From NCBI GenBank assembly GCA_014529385.2, contig CM043969.1, positions 23,666,446-23,730,445 of the forward strand: 64,000 bases of DNA, written 5' to 3'. Position 1 is the first letter of the stretch. Every line of letters starts with the position of its first letter. Under the pieces are notes generated by a model. The model was not told the DNA's origin and made no database searches. It worked only from the letters and a program-made list of their open reading frames with translations. The stretch comes from Adiantum capillus-veneris (taxonomy: Eukaryota > Streptophyta > Polypodiopsida > Polypodiales > Pteridaceae). Below, piece after piece: positions 23,431 to 35,350 of this stretch. The translations under genes were made by a program, and so were the position numbers.

Positions 23431-23524
23431 GGAAATTCCAGACAGACCACCAAAACTAGTCAATCCTGAAAGTAGTAGATGGGCTCAGTAGAGAGAGGTA
23501 TGGAAGGCCAAGGGTAAAGAAAAA

Positions 23525-24187
23525 GTGGTTGATGAATGGCAGGAGCAAAGAGCACTAGCGGCAAAAATCACTAAGGATTTGGCCAAGAAACTGCTAGAGC
23601 AACTAGAGAGTTCTGATGTCTGGGTCATTCATAAGATACCTACCCAGTTGTCTGAGACAGCACAACCAAATCAGTCAAAGACTTGGATGCCTGAGACCAG
23701 GTTGACTGCAATACAAGGGTTGATGGAAGAGTTGGGAATTGCTAAAGGAGCTGGAAGCACTGAACCAAAGGAATGGTATTGTGAAGATAATACCAGTTCT
23801 TCAAGTTTTGACGACAACTTTGAGCATGAGAAAGAGGAAATTCATGTCAAGATTTGTGACAAAATTCAAAAACTCATTGTGGAGTTAGAGGACATTAGAA
23901 GAACTCTACCTGAAGCAGCGAAATTCATCAGGCAGCGAATGAAGGCTGAGGAGGAGTCCAGATCAGTCGACTTGACAGCTGTCAGAGATGATGAAGTGCC
24001 ATTGATTCAGGTGGACTACAAAGTGAGGAAACAGTGGGAACCACTTTCAAGCGTTATACTAGATGGAGGAGCAAGGGTAAATATTTTGGGAGTACATCTT
24101 CAGCAAAGGATGGGAATTACTAACCTGAAACTAGCACCTTTCAAAGTCCGAATGGCGGATCATCGAGTGGTGCAGACAACTGGATAG
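23525..24187 (+). pseudogene. Element B protease region
   Basis: A 220-codon open stretch. The N-terminal two thirds is a gag-pol linker rich in Glu and Lys. The retropepsin active-site loop is VILDGGARVNIL (about residues 192-203), in which DGG replaces the common DSG or DTG; DGG also occurs in related plant elements. The frame stops at 24185-24187, before the flap and the second half of the domain, which continue in another frame. Confidence 0.75.
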
Positions 24188-24976
24188 GTAGAGAATATGC
24201 AAATACGATTGGGCAAAGCAAAGTTCAAAGCCAATTTCCTAGTATTGGCAAGGAGCTTATGGGATGCTACTAGGACGCCCATGGCTGTGAACGGCACAGG
24301 CTATTCATGACTATGCTAATCACATTTTGACAATACACGGGGCCAGATTCAGACGAATAACACCAGAAAGTGGAAAAAAAGGCACTGAGACCCAAGGAGC
24401 TCTGCCAAAAGTATAAGGTGAAGAAAATTGAGAAAATGTTGGTAGCTATATTTTTCCATTAACAGATATAGATCTCAATGCACTCTTAATAAACTAACAT
24501 GAAGCTGAAAAACAAAAGAAACAATTTCTAGAACAGTTCACTGAATTGAATTCAGGAGAAAGTTCAGTGAGATTAACTGGAAGACCAGAAGAACCAGTTG
24601 AGTTCAGCACACCAGCAGAACCAGTATGCTCTAGAGTAGCTACTGGAAATTAGAATGATAATTCAGAGCTCAGAGGATCGTCCTCGAATTATGTGAGGAG
24701 TCAACGAAGAGAAAGGGTGGAGGGCCTAACTGGCTGCTTCCAAATGATCAAGAGATAGAGGAATGGAATTTAGGGTCTGAAGAAAACCCTAGAATGACCA
24801 AGGTAAATAAACATCTGAATCCTACGATGAAAGAGAGGGCACAACATATGTTCTAGTACTATAAAGATGTGCTCGTATGGGAGCCTACTGATCTTAAAGG
24901 GGTGGATCCAGAGGTCTATCAACACAGAATACCACTGAAAACCAATGTCAGGCCAATATGACTGCAACACTATCGA

Positions 24977-26210
24977 ATGAATCCGAATTATCCTAAGAAG
25001 GTCAAAGAGGAGATTGACAACCTTCTGAAAGCTGGGTTCATTACTGAAGTAGCCAGTAGTGATTGGTTATTTCCTATTGTGGTTGTGCCTAATAAGAATG
25101 GGAAGCTGAGAGTATACGTAGATTACAGAAAACTGAATGCTCAAACCATTAAGGATCCATTCCCATTAGCCTTCACAAATATGTTACTTGATGAGATTGC
25201 AGGATATAAGATGTATAGCTTCATGGATGGATATAGTGGCTATGACCAGTTACAAATTGCTCCTAAAGATAGGGAAAATACCACTGTCATCATGGAGTGG
25301 AAGAATTTATGTATCTGGTAATGCCATTTGGCCTTTGCAATGCACCGGTAACTTTTTAGATGTATGATGGAAATTTTTAGTGAATTTCTTCATCAATTCC
25401 TTGCCATATTCATGGATGACTTCACTGTATATTCCACAGAGGAAAAGCATTTACTATTCTTGAAGATGGTTTTTTAGGGCTGTCAGGAGAAGCGGATTTG
25501 TCTAAATCCATTCCAAAATGTGTTCTTAGTCTGGAAAGGACAGCTACTGGGACATGTGGTGTCCAGAAATGAAATAGAAATGGCGAATGACAAAATCCAG
25601 TGTATCCAATAGGCCAAGGTGCCTAGGAATGCATCAGAATTAAGTTCTTTTCTAGGATATATTAATTTTTACAGAAGGTTTGTGCATAAGTTTGCTTCTC
25701 AAGCATTACCATTGTATGAGCTTACAAAGACAACCAGAAAGTTCAATTGGATTGCTGATTGTGAGGAAAGTTTTCAGAACTTAAAGAGTGCCATCATTAG
25801 TAAGCCAGTTCTTCGCCAACCGAACTGGGATGTCATCTTCCATGTACATGTGGATGCTTTGGGACTGGCAATGGGAGCGATACTAGCTCAGCCAGATGGA
25901 AGAAGTGATTTTCCTGTATACTTTGCTAATCGCAGATTCAGCCAAGCTGAACAAGGATATACAACTACTGAAAGAGAGGCTTTAGGGATGGTTTTCAGTG
26001 CTACAAAATTCTAGCATTATTTGCTAGGAAAATTGTTTCATTTCTATGTGGATCATCAAGCCCTATTATTCTTGATCAATAAAGTTATTATTCAAGGTAG
26101 GCTAATAAGGTGGATGATGTTCCTTATGGGATTTGAATTTTGAACTTTCCATAAACCTGGAAAAAACTACTGTGGTGCTGATTTTCTCTCTAGGAGTACG
26201 GAGGGCTACT
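24977..26210 (+). pseudogene. Element B reverse transcriptase and RNase H
   Basis: RT motifs in order: FITEVASSDWLFPIVVVP, LRVYVDYRKLNA, FMDGYSGYDQL (frame 24977-25321), then MPFGLCNAP, the catalytic FMDDF (about 25408) and LLGHVVSRNEIE across several stops and shifts. RNase H lies at 25619-26014 with FYRRFV, VHVDALGLAMGA and YTTTEREALG, then VDHQALLFLI beyond a stop. The polymerase Asp pair is present, but the gene is interrupted at least six times. Confidence 0.85.
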
Positions 26211-26379
26211 CTGAAGCATCTTTAAGAGACGAACCAGTGGATGCTGAATTATTTCAGCTGGAAGCGGCAAAATCGATTGATCCTGAATTATATGAAGTAT
26301 ATCAGTTTCTTTCGCAAGGTGGATTCCCAGATGACTAGAAACAGAACCAGAAGAAGGATCTGGTTATTAAAAGTTTAAA

Positions 26380-27847
26380 GTTTACCATTATTGGTGGCTC
26401 ACTCTACAGATTGGGTGTCGATGGGATTCTTCGTCGATGTGTGCCTATGGAGGGCAGACTGCAAGTTATTTTAGAAGCACATAATGGGAATCTGGTGGAA
26501 ACTTTTCTACTGATATTACTTTCAAGAAGATTTTGCAGGCTGGTTTATGGTGGCAAACATTGATATCTGATGGCAAAAGATTTTGCAAAATCTATGGCAT
26601 ATGACAAAGAGTGGGTAGACCCACAACAACAGACATGACTCCTTTAACACCATTACATCCACTGGGTGTTTTGATGAAATGGGGTTTGGATTTTATGGGA
26701 CCTTTCAAGAAGGTTACTCCTAGGAAGAATAGGTATATCCTGATGGCTACCTATTATGTAACCAAGTGGGTAGAAGCTAAGGCTCTTTCTGACAATACAG
26801 CAAAATATATTGCAAGGTTTTTATTTGAGAATATTGTATGCTGCTATGGATGTCCTGTGGAGATTGTGTCAGACCAAGGGACACACGTCATAAATTACAC
26901 TATGGATATACTCATGGATATGCTTTCAATCAAGCATCGGAAATCCACACCATATTATCATAGATGCAATGGGCAGGCCAAAAGTAGCAACAAGACCATT
27001 AAGACTATCCTCACCAAGATTGTGCAGAAAAAGCTAGAACAGTGGGACTTGAAGCTTCAGACTGCTCTATGGGCATATAGAATAGCTTATAAGGTCACTA
27101 CGGGGTTAACACCATTCAGAATGGTGTATGGCACTGAAGTTGTTGTCCCTATGGAATTTGTTATACCCATTCTCAGCATGGCTGTAGAGTATGGTTTAGA
27201 TTTTAATCACAATGTAAAGAACAGACTAGAAGAGCTAACCCAGCTAGATGAGCTGAGACAGAGAGCTATGTTGAAACAAGAAATTTTTCAACAAAGAAGG
27301 AAACACTGGCACAACAGACGAATTAAGGTTCGAGAGTTTCAGAAAGGCGATCTGATTCTATTATATCTGTCCAAATTAGGCCCTAAGAAACCAAACTTAA
27401 AGATAGCCTGGACAGGACCATTTGAAGTTGATTGGGTGTTCTCAAACGGTACGGTTGAAATATCTGTCTGGATTATTGTTGCCAGGGGTATATAATGGAG
27501 CTAAAATCAAGCTCTATTATTCAGAAGCCAGGGGAACAAGCATTGATGGTCTAGGAGCTAAAGACCAGGAAAATCTGGAATCAACTATTTTAGGTCTTTT
27601 CCATGTACAACCAGTTCTGGAAACAGTCAAAAAGCCGGAACAACACCAGTGTGATAAAACCCTGTCCAGACCAGAACCAAAAAAGTATGGACACCAATAT
27701 CAGTTTTTGGGGAACCAACGATCATATGGAATATCAGTAGTAATCATTTCAAAGACAAGAAAAATTCTTGTCCAATGCATGTCTTCCACGTCACTTGTGG
27801 TGCACAAAACTCTAGGAACGGTAAGTGGTGGAGCTTTTATGGTGTGA
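26380..27847 (+). pseudogene. Element B integrase
   Basis: A single, damaged HHCC finger (EAH at about 26477 and a shifted continuation) precedes the core frame 26611-27495. The core has WGLDFMGP with the first Asp and VSDQGTH with the second, but the catalytic Glu is replaced by Lys in NGQAKSSNK, so it cannot be active. The C-terminal GDLILL and GPFEVDW region is present. A second frame (27422-27847) continues the C-terminus after a frameshift. There is one finger here, in contrast to elements D and E. Confidence 0.85.
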
Positions 27848-27990
27848 ATGTGTATAACAGTAAGGCAAGTAAGCATTTTTTCTTGCAAATCTCCTCCACA
27901 AAGCTTACCTTCTGTTGTCCATTCCCCATCGCCAAGCTCTCAAGCTTCCTCATTGCAGTCGCAAACCTCTTCTTCTGAGGAGACTGTGGA

Positions 27991-29101
27991 TTGTCGCTTA
28001 TCCTTGCCAGCCACACCGGGATACAGGTTTGACTAATCAAGTAGGTCATCTTCTTCTGCGTCTACTACTTCATCGTCCTCAAGGTGTATGGGTAGGAAGA
28101 AAATGTCAAAGAAGATGCAGGAGACTATCGACGAAGCCCAAGCCCTTATTACTGCTGCAAAGGCAACTCTTCCACTCATTCCGCATAGTAAGATTCAGTG
28201 TTATGTGTTTACTGAGCAAGCCAAGGCTTTAATCCAACTATGGGATTTGCCTGTGGTTCTACAAGCCACAAGGATTGAGTTTTACACAGCCATCATAAGG
28301 CAAGTCCTGGATTCTTTTAATGCTAAAGATGGAAGTTCTGTGGTCTATGGTAGAAAAGTGACAGTTACTCCAGAGAACATTGCTTTTGCTTTCTGAATGC
28401 CAAATGAGCCAAAGCCATCTGTGGCAACCTCAGAGCAGATTAGTGCAGCTTTAAAGGAAGATGGCGCTGCCAAAAGGAGACAAAAAGCCAATGTGCAAGG
28501 GATCCTAGTAGCAGGTCTAGACGTTCCTGCTGCTTATCGATTTGTGGCTGAAGCTATGAGCCTAAAAAATAATCCGACATATGTGTCAAAGAAACTCTTT
28601 GCTATGCTTTTAGCAAAGAGATTGGATTCTAAAGTCGATATCAACCTCTGTCAAATATTATCGCATAATGTACTTCAGCAAACTGCCAAGTTGAAGTGTC
28701 AAAGTGTATTCAAGGATTGGTATGTTTGGTAGTTTCTATACTGGGCAACTTCTCCAGATGCCCATGATCAAGTAAGAATAGCTTGGAGCCAGAAGCCATT
28801 TCTAGTATCCCGGAATGTGGAATTATCATCTGATGAAGAAGCCCTAGAAAGCCAGTCAGTTCCCACTGGACAAAAGAGAAAGGCTATACAAGAGGAAGCT
28901 GGCAGTTCAAAGAGGCCAACGACGACACTGACCAAAAGGACGGCTCTCTTGAAGCAGCTAGAAAGTCAAATCAAAACAGTGTCTACTGAAAAGACTTCAG
29001 CTAGTGAGACTGAACAGCATACTGTCCAAACCACTAGTGGAGTTAACCAGCCAGCACGCCAAATTTCAGCAACTACTAGTATTGGACAAGACCAATCATA
29101 A
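27991..29101 (+). pseudogene. Element B 3' ORF, first part
   Basis: Downstream of integrase, one frame (28088-29101) is open apart from TGA at 28394 and TAG at 28730. It encodes about 335 residues: a Lys-rich start (MGRKKMSKKMQETIDEAQAL), a predicted helical domain and a Ser/Thr/Gln-rich tail. No transmembrane segment, signal peptide or enzyme motif is visible. Extra ORFs in this position occur in Athila-type (env-like) and some Tat-type plant elements; I do not recognise the family of this one. The KEDGAA segment loosely recalls KEDGSA in element E's 3' ORF (near 48270). Confidence 0.6.
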
Positions 29102-29229
29102 AGGGCCAGTCCTGATAAGCCAGCAGACTAGACTGATAAGGGCAAAGTACCAGACTGATCATAAAGACCAATCATAAAGGGCCAGTCCTGATTAGCCAGC
29201 AGACCAGACTGATAAGGGCAAAGTACCAG
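29089..29229. repeat. 76-bp tandem duplication in element B
   Basis: AGACCAATCATAAAGGGCC begins at 29089 and again at 29165, each copy about 65 bp long with one or two changes. It lies at the point where the first part of the 3' ORF ends. Confidence 0.85.
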
Positions 29230-29483
29230 CATCTCCAAGTCCACTTGGCAGAGTTTCTGTCCCATACAGTGAAGCAGTCCTGCTATTGACAAAGAAAGAT
29301 AGGTTACAACAGATGCAGACTCATCCTCTCAAGGGACGCCTAGTTTTGCAAAAATTTGATTATTCTGCATTACCCTACCTGGCTCCTGTCATGGTCTATG
29401 AGCCAACTGACTCTGATCCAGCAACAGTTAAGGATGGTTGTTTTGTGCTTATTTAGTCATCATGGAACACTATTGTCAATTGC

Positions 29484-31284
29484 ATGGGACAAATGCTGGA
29501 TACTGCAGGGTCAGAAGATAAACTAACTAAGGTAAATACTGAACTAAGGGAGGCTAAGGAGCAGATTGAAAATCTGGAGCAAGGGAGAGCAACCCAGAAC
29601 CTGCACCACAGTATCCTTGAAGCTCAGTTAGCTAGGACTATTCAACAGTTACAAAGTAAGCTTGACAAGGTGGCGTCTGAGATACGGACCATACACAAAG
29701 AAAAGGCAGAAGATGAAAGAACTGCTGATAGGTTTGAAACTATGCTCAGAATGAAGAGAGTTGAGTTCAACTCCTTACTGACCAGCCACACTACTCTAAA
29801 GGCGACATTAACAGAAAGGTATATCTATAATAATCTGGCCGAGATTTTGAATCCAGAAGGGAATGTTGTTTTTGACATGGATAACTTGAGGGCTCTTATG
29901 GAGACAATGTATAGTGATTTTCAAGATAAAATTTTTGAATATAACAGTGTTGTGGCAAATCAAGCTATCCTTGATTATATTGAACACTAGAAGGATGATT
30001 TTAAGGAGGAAGAAGAAGCAGAGAAGGAGGATGAACCAGAAGAAGAGAATAATGATGTGATGATGATGATGACTCTCCTCCATCTCCACCTTCAAAACCT
30101 GATACTGGTGGTGCAGGGACAACAAGAGGAAACGATCAGTCTCAAGCAGACCAACCAGACCAGCCTGAAGGGCAGCAGTGGAGCGATCAGCAAACTGGTA
30201 AAGCAACAACCCAGCAACACTGGAAAATCAACAGCATACCAGTCACAACACAGTAGGGATGCTAAAGGGAAAGGCAAATATATGATTGAGGGTTTATCAG
30301 GTGATGAGCAACATTCATTACAGCTCAGCACGCTGAATAAGAAATTAAGACATCAGCAGGCTCCTACAACCAGGCGGTATTTGGAGGATGATGATCTGAT
30401 CTCTGATCTAGAGCGATTTCAATGACTGTATGTTAGTGCCAGGGAAATGGTTGAGCATTGGAAATCAACTGCTTTCCATGATCAGGAGGTCTGTCAACTG
30501 CCTGAGCATCCCAGTACAATACAACTATTAGAAATGGTGCCTGAATGCATAATGACTGCCAAAGAGAGAGTATCTAATCCACATTGGCAATGGCATTCTA
30601 CTGCAGATTGTCGTTCCCTAGCTATAGAATTAGAACTTCTGCTAGGAAACAAGTCAACGTATAGATGCATGAAGGATGTCAGGAGTCAATTAAAAGAGGT
30701 CTTAGTGCAAATGCAGATCGCTAGGGGATTCCTGGATCAAAGGATGCGAGCTATTCTTGAAGATCAGACTTCCCACCAGCAAGGAACCTCAAACTCGAAT
30801 GTCAGTAGGAGAACAAGCAACTGCTCTCTGGCGATTGTTTTAGCCGGTTAAGGTAACCAAAAAGATGATGCAGCAAGAGAACCAGGCTGTCGTTGATTTC
30901 TTAGAATTTTTGTTCGATTCCCTAGTTCTCATGTATGCTTTACCAGCAAGAGAGGCAGAGCTGCCAAGATTTTTTCCAGCACTCTATCCTCAACACACAA
31001 AACCAATAGATCGACTCACATACTTCAAGATTACTGATGATCTTCAGGATTGGTATGAGCGATCGACTGTAGAATGGAAAACCTGACAATGACCCTCTCA
31101 AACTGAATGATTTTCAAGAGCTGAGAGATGAGGTGAAGAGGATCAAACTGTGTATGGCACAATGGAAAATTCAGCTCAGAGGTCTCAATAAGATCACCAA
31201 CCAACTGCTGCAACTCACTGTTGAGTCCTCTAAAGTACCTGAAAAGGAGATTACGACTAAACCAGGTCTAGGACCTCAATACTG
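29484..31284 (+). pseudogene. Element B 3' ORF, coiled-coil part
   Basis: The frame 29484-30851 (456 codons) contains only a TAG at 29988 and a TGA at 30423. Residues 10-100 are strongly heptad-like (ELREAKEQIENLEQ, QLQSKLDKVASEIRTIHKEKAED), predicting a long coiled coil. An acidic stretch (EEEEAEKEDEPEEEN) and a Gln/Ser-rich region follow. A further shifted frame (30865-31086 and on to about 31284) adds a DFLEFLFDSLVLMYAL segment and another helical stretch. With the first part, the predicted protein approaches 1000 residues. Function unknown; a structural or env-like role is only a guess. Confidence 0.6.
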
Positions 31285-31394
31285 AGAGATGGTTGAGATT
31301 CTTTTGAAGCTAGGATCAGATCTAATCAGCCTCTTCCAGAAGGATGGATCCATACAGCCTTGCACTGTCACAAACTGGCCAAAACTCGTCTCAC

Positions 31395-31644
31395 AAAAGG
31401 CAAACACACGCTTTATGAGCCCAACACCAAAACTTATTATCCTCTCACCCCTTATGAAGTAGAAATGACCACAGAGAGGTGGGATCCGCTTGAGCAAGAG
31501 TCCATTTACATATTCATTTAAAAGGCAAACACACGCTTTATGAGCCCAACACCAAAACTTATTATCCTCTCACCCCTTATGAAGTAGAAATGACCACATA
31601 GAGGTGGGATCAGCTTGAGCAAGAGGCCATTTACAGATTCATTT
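31395..31644. repeat. 125-bp tandem duplication in element B
   Basis: 31395-31519 is repeated at 31520-31644 with very few differences, just before the 3' LTR. The near-identity points to a recent duplication. Confidence 0.9.
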
Positions 31645-31994
31645 AAAAGGAAAATGTTGGCACTAGGACTTCGGAGAGACACCATCCAGACCTAAGGGCA
31701 AAAGGAAGCGGGTTCAGTGGTGGAAGGATACTCGGTAGTTCCATCTTGGTATTTGATGGAGGAATTTTTCAGCCGTCTCAGAATCAGATGGTGGATTTTT
31801 CCAAACATTTTTAGAATCAGACGGTGGATTCTTCTCAGCTAGGTGTGGACATCTCTTTGGCTGAAACCCATGGAATTACAACTATAGGGGGTGTCAAGCA
31901 CTCAACAAAGCATGAAGTATGGCATAAATCCATGTTTCAGAAGGATCAGATGGTGGATTGTTTTTCAAAAATTTTGGAGTCTTACCAAAATTCA

Positions 31995-32010
31995 AGAAAG
32001 GAGGGAAGGA
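31995..32010 (+). promoter_or_regulatory. Element B polypurine tract
   Basis: The purine-only run AGAAAGGAGGGAAGGA ends at the first base of the right LTR. Confidence 0.85.
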
Positions 32011-32521
32011 TGTAGATGGTGGAGGCAATTTCACTAGGTGGGAACCAGCTCTTGGAAAGCCGAGTAGTGGACTATTCAGTAATTACCATGATGGTTACCA
32101 CAGTAACTCCAAATAGCTATAAATAGGACCCATTACATTGTAATCAGGTTGTCAATTGTTCGTTGTACTTTTGGTTTGTTTTATCCTTTAACTTCCTACT
32201 CTTAGTGTGTGATTGTAGTTCTGAAGCTGTTCCTATCCTACATTATTCCACTTGTACTCTTACTCTGTAATTCCTAATACAGTAGTCAAGTACACTTCAA
32301 CCAGATATGCTTTGTATCCATTTCCTCTGAATCTGAATTTGAATCCGAATCCAGTCATTCAGCTTGTCTAATTCTCAATAGATGTATTCCAGTTTATATA
32401 ACTGTTCTAGCTCAGTTTCTATTTTTCCTCCAGTTCTACTAATGGAACTAATGAATCACTAGTAGTAGCTGTAAACTCAAACACTGGAATCAGCTATCTA
32501 AAGAGATCAGCTCCAATTCCA
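32011..32521 (+). repeat. Element B 3' LTR (511 bp)
   Basis: Matches 21314-21827, with TGTAGATGG start and AATTCCA end, followed by TTAGC. Confidence 0.93.
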
Positions 32522-32526
32522 TTAGC
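32522..32526. repeat. Target-site duplication of element B, right
   Basis: TTAGC, matching 21309-21313. Confidence 0.9.
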
Positions 32527-32796
32527 TCATGTTGTGTATTTCTTATCCAAAACTTAACAATAAATCATAAAAGTTGGCTTTTATACCTTAGCCAAGGTTT
32601 CTTTGGTCAAAAACTAATAATCTTGGAGTTCTAACTATGGATAAATTGATCAATTCGGAAGCTTATAGCCTCGGCTCATCGATTACAATATCCACTTGGA
32701 AAATAGGAGTTATAATATTCTCAATTTATCAAAAGAAAAAGTGTTTTTACAATAAAAGCTCCCGAAAATGTTACATGGGTTAGCTTGTTGCTAACA
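32527..32796 (-). repeat. Element E 3' LTR, proximal part
   Basis: On the minus strand this begins TGTTAGCAACAAGC directly after a 24-G polypurine tract, as an LTR should. Element B interrupts it at 32526. A minus-strand TATA box (TATAAAAG, near 32583-32592) lies inside. No matching 5' LTR was seen in the window. Confidence 0.65.
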
Positions 32797-32798
32797 TG

Positions 32799-32822
32799 CC
32801 CCCCCCCCCCCCCCCCCCCCCC
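32799..32822 (-). promoter_or_regulatory. Element E polypurine tract (24 G on the minus strand)
   Basis: A C homopolymer on the plus strand, hence a G-run primer two bases from the LTR start on the minus strand. Element D has the parallel arrangement with a shorter G run before its right LTR. Confidence 0.65.
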
Positions 32823-33561
32823 TCGATTGTGTCGTCCCTTGACATAGTTTCATGGATTGAAATAGTCTTCATGTAAACGGCTGACAAGGTGGTCTTTAAG
32901 TGCTTGTAGAGCTTTCTAATATCTGATGCGGCGTTCTTTCTAAGGGACTTGCAAAAATTGAATAGTTACTTTATTTCTAAGTTCTATGGTAGAATAGCCA
33001 ACAAACCTTGCTATTAGATTGCTAATCACTGGCCCGAATATCTTTGTGCACCATGTGAAGAAACTTGTGTAAAAAGGATCTTTGAATGCCAACATATTGC
33101 TTGATAGCAAAAACATACATCTGGCATAGAAACCATAGAGGACTTCTTTTGAAGGTTGTCCACTCAAATCATAGCACACGCCTTTGTTACCTTCTAGGAA
33201 AAATATACGGGGGATCTTGCTTGCTCAGGCTCATGAAAAACTTGAATGCATGTGAGTAGCATTTTGCATATTTTATATAGCATTGCACATGAGAGTTCAA
33301 GGAGGCTCTTGAAAAAGTTCATGGCACCCATTAGGGTTTTCACCATGTATTCCTCACTTGCTCGTCCTTACTCTACAGCTGGCAATCTAGGGTAATTGAG
33401 CCAAGTCAACCTCTCCTTCTTTGAGGCTTCATGTGCCTACCATGTGCTTACCCTTAGTACAAGAAAAAACATAGGGTCTTTCTGGATTGATGCAGGTGCT
33501 CTTGTAAACAGAATGAGGTACCTTGGGTTTTTGTTGAGCCAGTTCTTCCTCCATTTGGGGT
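32823..33561 (-). pseudogene. Element E 3' ORF, C-terminal module
   Basis: Minus-strand fragments resemble the extra 3' ORF of element D. NPKWRKNWLNKNPRYLI (about 33550-33490) matches D's QPRWRKGWLNKYPAYLI. YDLSGQPSKEVLYGFYARCMFL with FYTSFFTWCTKIFGP (33179-33010) matches D's YDLSLQPSPKVLHLLYQ with FYTGFFTHESKIFGP. Several stops lie between. The protein was cut by the insertion of D; its upstream part is at 46014 and beyond. Function unknown. Confidence 0.75.
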
Positions 33562-33767
33562 TGTTGAGCCAGCAGAGGATCCCAACCACATTTTTGCTCA
33601 CACCCATCATTTTGTAACCATTGATTGTAATAAATGTCTTTCCGACATTAATTTTGATTTGAGCCATTCATTAAGTAACGGGACTCGATTGAGTTTCCAG
33701 CCTATAATCCCGACGTAATTTCACCTGGTGATGTAAATAATTAGAGATGTTCTCACCTCCAAGGCTG

Positions 33768-33775
33768 AGTTATAT
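33768..33775 (+). promoter_or_regulatory. Element D LTR TATA box
   Basis: TATATAAG about 205 bp into the LTR and about 80 bp upstream of the (GA)n tract; conserved in the right LTR. Confidence 0.65.
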
Positions 33776-33848
33776 AAGCCAAAGTTTTGTAACCTAAGGG
33801 AGGATTCAATTATTAATCAAAGTGAGTTTTTGAGCGCGGTGACTGTGT

Positions 33849-33849
<1 letters not shown>

Positions 33850-33896
<47 letters not shown>
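33850..33896. repeat. (GA)n microsatellite in the 5' LTR
   Basis: About 46 bp of GA repeat, against about 27 bp at 45361-45387 in the 3' LTR. It lies just downstream of the TATA box, probably within the transcribed part. Confidence 0.95.
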
Positions 33897-33897
<1 letters not shown>

Positions 33898-34523
33898 TTA
33901 TCTCCTTGCTACGCGAGCTACGGGGCCGCCATTGGAGAAGCGACACCACCATTGTGTTAGCAACGGTGAGAACTACGTACAGATACCAAGAGTGCACGCT
34001 ATCGGCTTCTATGTGTGGTAAGTTCCTACGAGCTTCGGTGTGAGTTTTCTTCCAACTCGTGTGTCGGAATAGAGCGTGCAGCATATCTATAGAACCACAA
34101 CGAGTAGAGCTACACATTAGTACCATCGGGGTCAAGTTTCGGTCACCTGTATTTTTCGGCTTGTCTTCATACGCGTTTACCGCACGGAGTGGTTATAGGT
34201 TGATTTTGCAGTTCAAGTCTTTAGGGTGTTGTTCTTACCTAGTGTATAGACTTCCCCTTGAGTTTGAGATCGATTCGATGATTCTAGATCCTGTTTCGTA
34301 TAGCATTCGTTCGTAGTACGGATTTCAGTCACTTGCGTGTTTTAGAACTTAGATTTGATTTCCTTAGTAGTGATTGTCATTAGAAGGTCGAGTAGGTGAT
34401 TTGACACCCACCTAGTTGTTTCCATGCACCTGCGGGTCAAGCTCCGTCCTCGTCTGACAAATTCTGTTGTTGGTTGAGTTCTCGCTATTTAGCTTCCGCT
34501 AGCGGCGTAACCGCCTTAACATT

Positions 34524-34541
34524 TGGCGCCGCTGTCGGGGA
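34524..34541 (+). promoter_or_regulatory. Element D primer-binding site (tRNA-Asp type)
   Basis: TGGCGCCGCTGTCGGGGA, two bases after the LTR end, closely resembles the tRNA-Asp primer site common in Athila and Tat elements. Confidence 0.85.
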
Positions 34542-35062
34542 CGAGAGCCCTAAGTAGGTGACCTTAGACTAATCCTACGAGGTGAGTCGTATAAACTACT
34601 TTGTATACTTTAGTTAGAAAAGATCTAGGAGTGGTGGACTCCAAAGGTCTCGAGAGATACTAGGAAGTGGGGTATTCCTGGGTCTTCCGTGTTGACAGTA
34701 TTTTTAGTTTAGCTTAGATTAGATTGTTTTTTATGGTGTTTAAGTGGTTGTTGACATAAAAAGCATTTGCTACTCCTTGTGTGGTAGTAAATCTCTTTAT
34801 ATTTTCAATTGCAAAAAATCCATTTTATGATTAGAAGTAGCTTAGGTAGGGCCTGATTTGATCCTGATCTAGAGCTATCAATTGGTGTTCTATTTGCTTG
34901 ATGTGTTTGATTGCATGATTAGATCACTGAAAAAGTCGCTTTGGTAGTGAAATATGCAATAAACAAAGTTCAGAAAAATTTTCTGTGTAACTGATTGTTG
35001 CTGAGCACTTAAAAGAGCTATTGGAAGAGTTCTGTGCTGAAAAACTGGAAATCTGCAACTTT

Positions 35063-35086
35063 AGACATCATACGCGTATGATGTCT
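35063..35086. repeat. Leader palindrome 1
   Basis: A perfect 24-bp palindrome with the core ACATCATACGCGTATGATGT. Confidence 0.95.
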
Positions 35087-35350
35087 TAGGACCTAAACAG
35101 AGACTAAAATTGAAAATTTGACATTGCCAGAGTGTTTAGAAGGGGGGTTTTACCCTAAGATCAACTTAAAACAAGAACATTAACACTCAAAGAAACCCAA
35201 AAAGACAAGTCGGAGTCCAAGAAACGCAAAGAATAGGAAATTTTGGATTCAAATCTTGTTTTTACATTCAGACCTGACAAAAACACTTGAAATTCAATTA
35301 TAAACATTGGAGAAGGCTTAAAACCAAAAATAGTCAAAATCTGGGACAAA

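Larger units (their letters stand above)
21314..32521 (+). mobile_element. Element B: Ty3/gypsy with a long 3' ORF
   Basis: Complete structure: LTR 21314-21827, gag, protease, RT, RNase H, integrase (to about 27847), an extra coding region (28088-31284), purine tract and LTR 32011-32521, flanked by TTAGC. The LTRs (514 and 511 bp) differ at several percent of positions by eye, more than those of A or D, so B is older. Motifs (DGYSGYDQL, FMDDF, no chromodomain) fit the non-chromovirus branch that includes Athila and Tat. Numerous stops and frameshifts make it dead. Confidence 0.92.
33562..34521 (+). repeat. Element D 5' LTR (960 bp)
   Basis: TGTTGAGCC start and CCTTAACA end; matches 45070-46013. 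The length difference from the other LTR comes almost entirely from the (GA)n tract. Confidence 0.95.

Noticed and set aside
33806-34135. Minus-strand 109-codon frame in the D LTR, with a copy in the other LTR
   Set aside because: It includes a translated GA microsatellite (Ser-Leu repeats) and lies in an LTR; not a gene.
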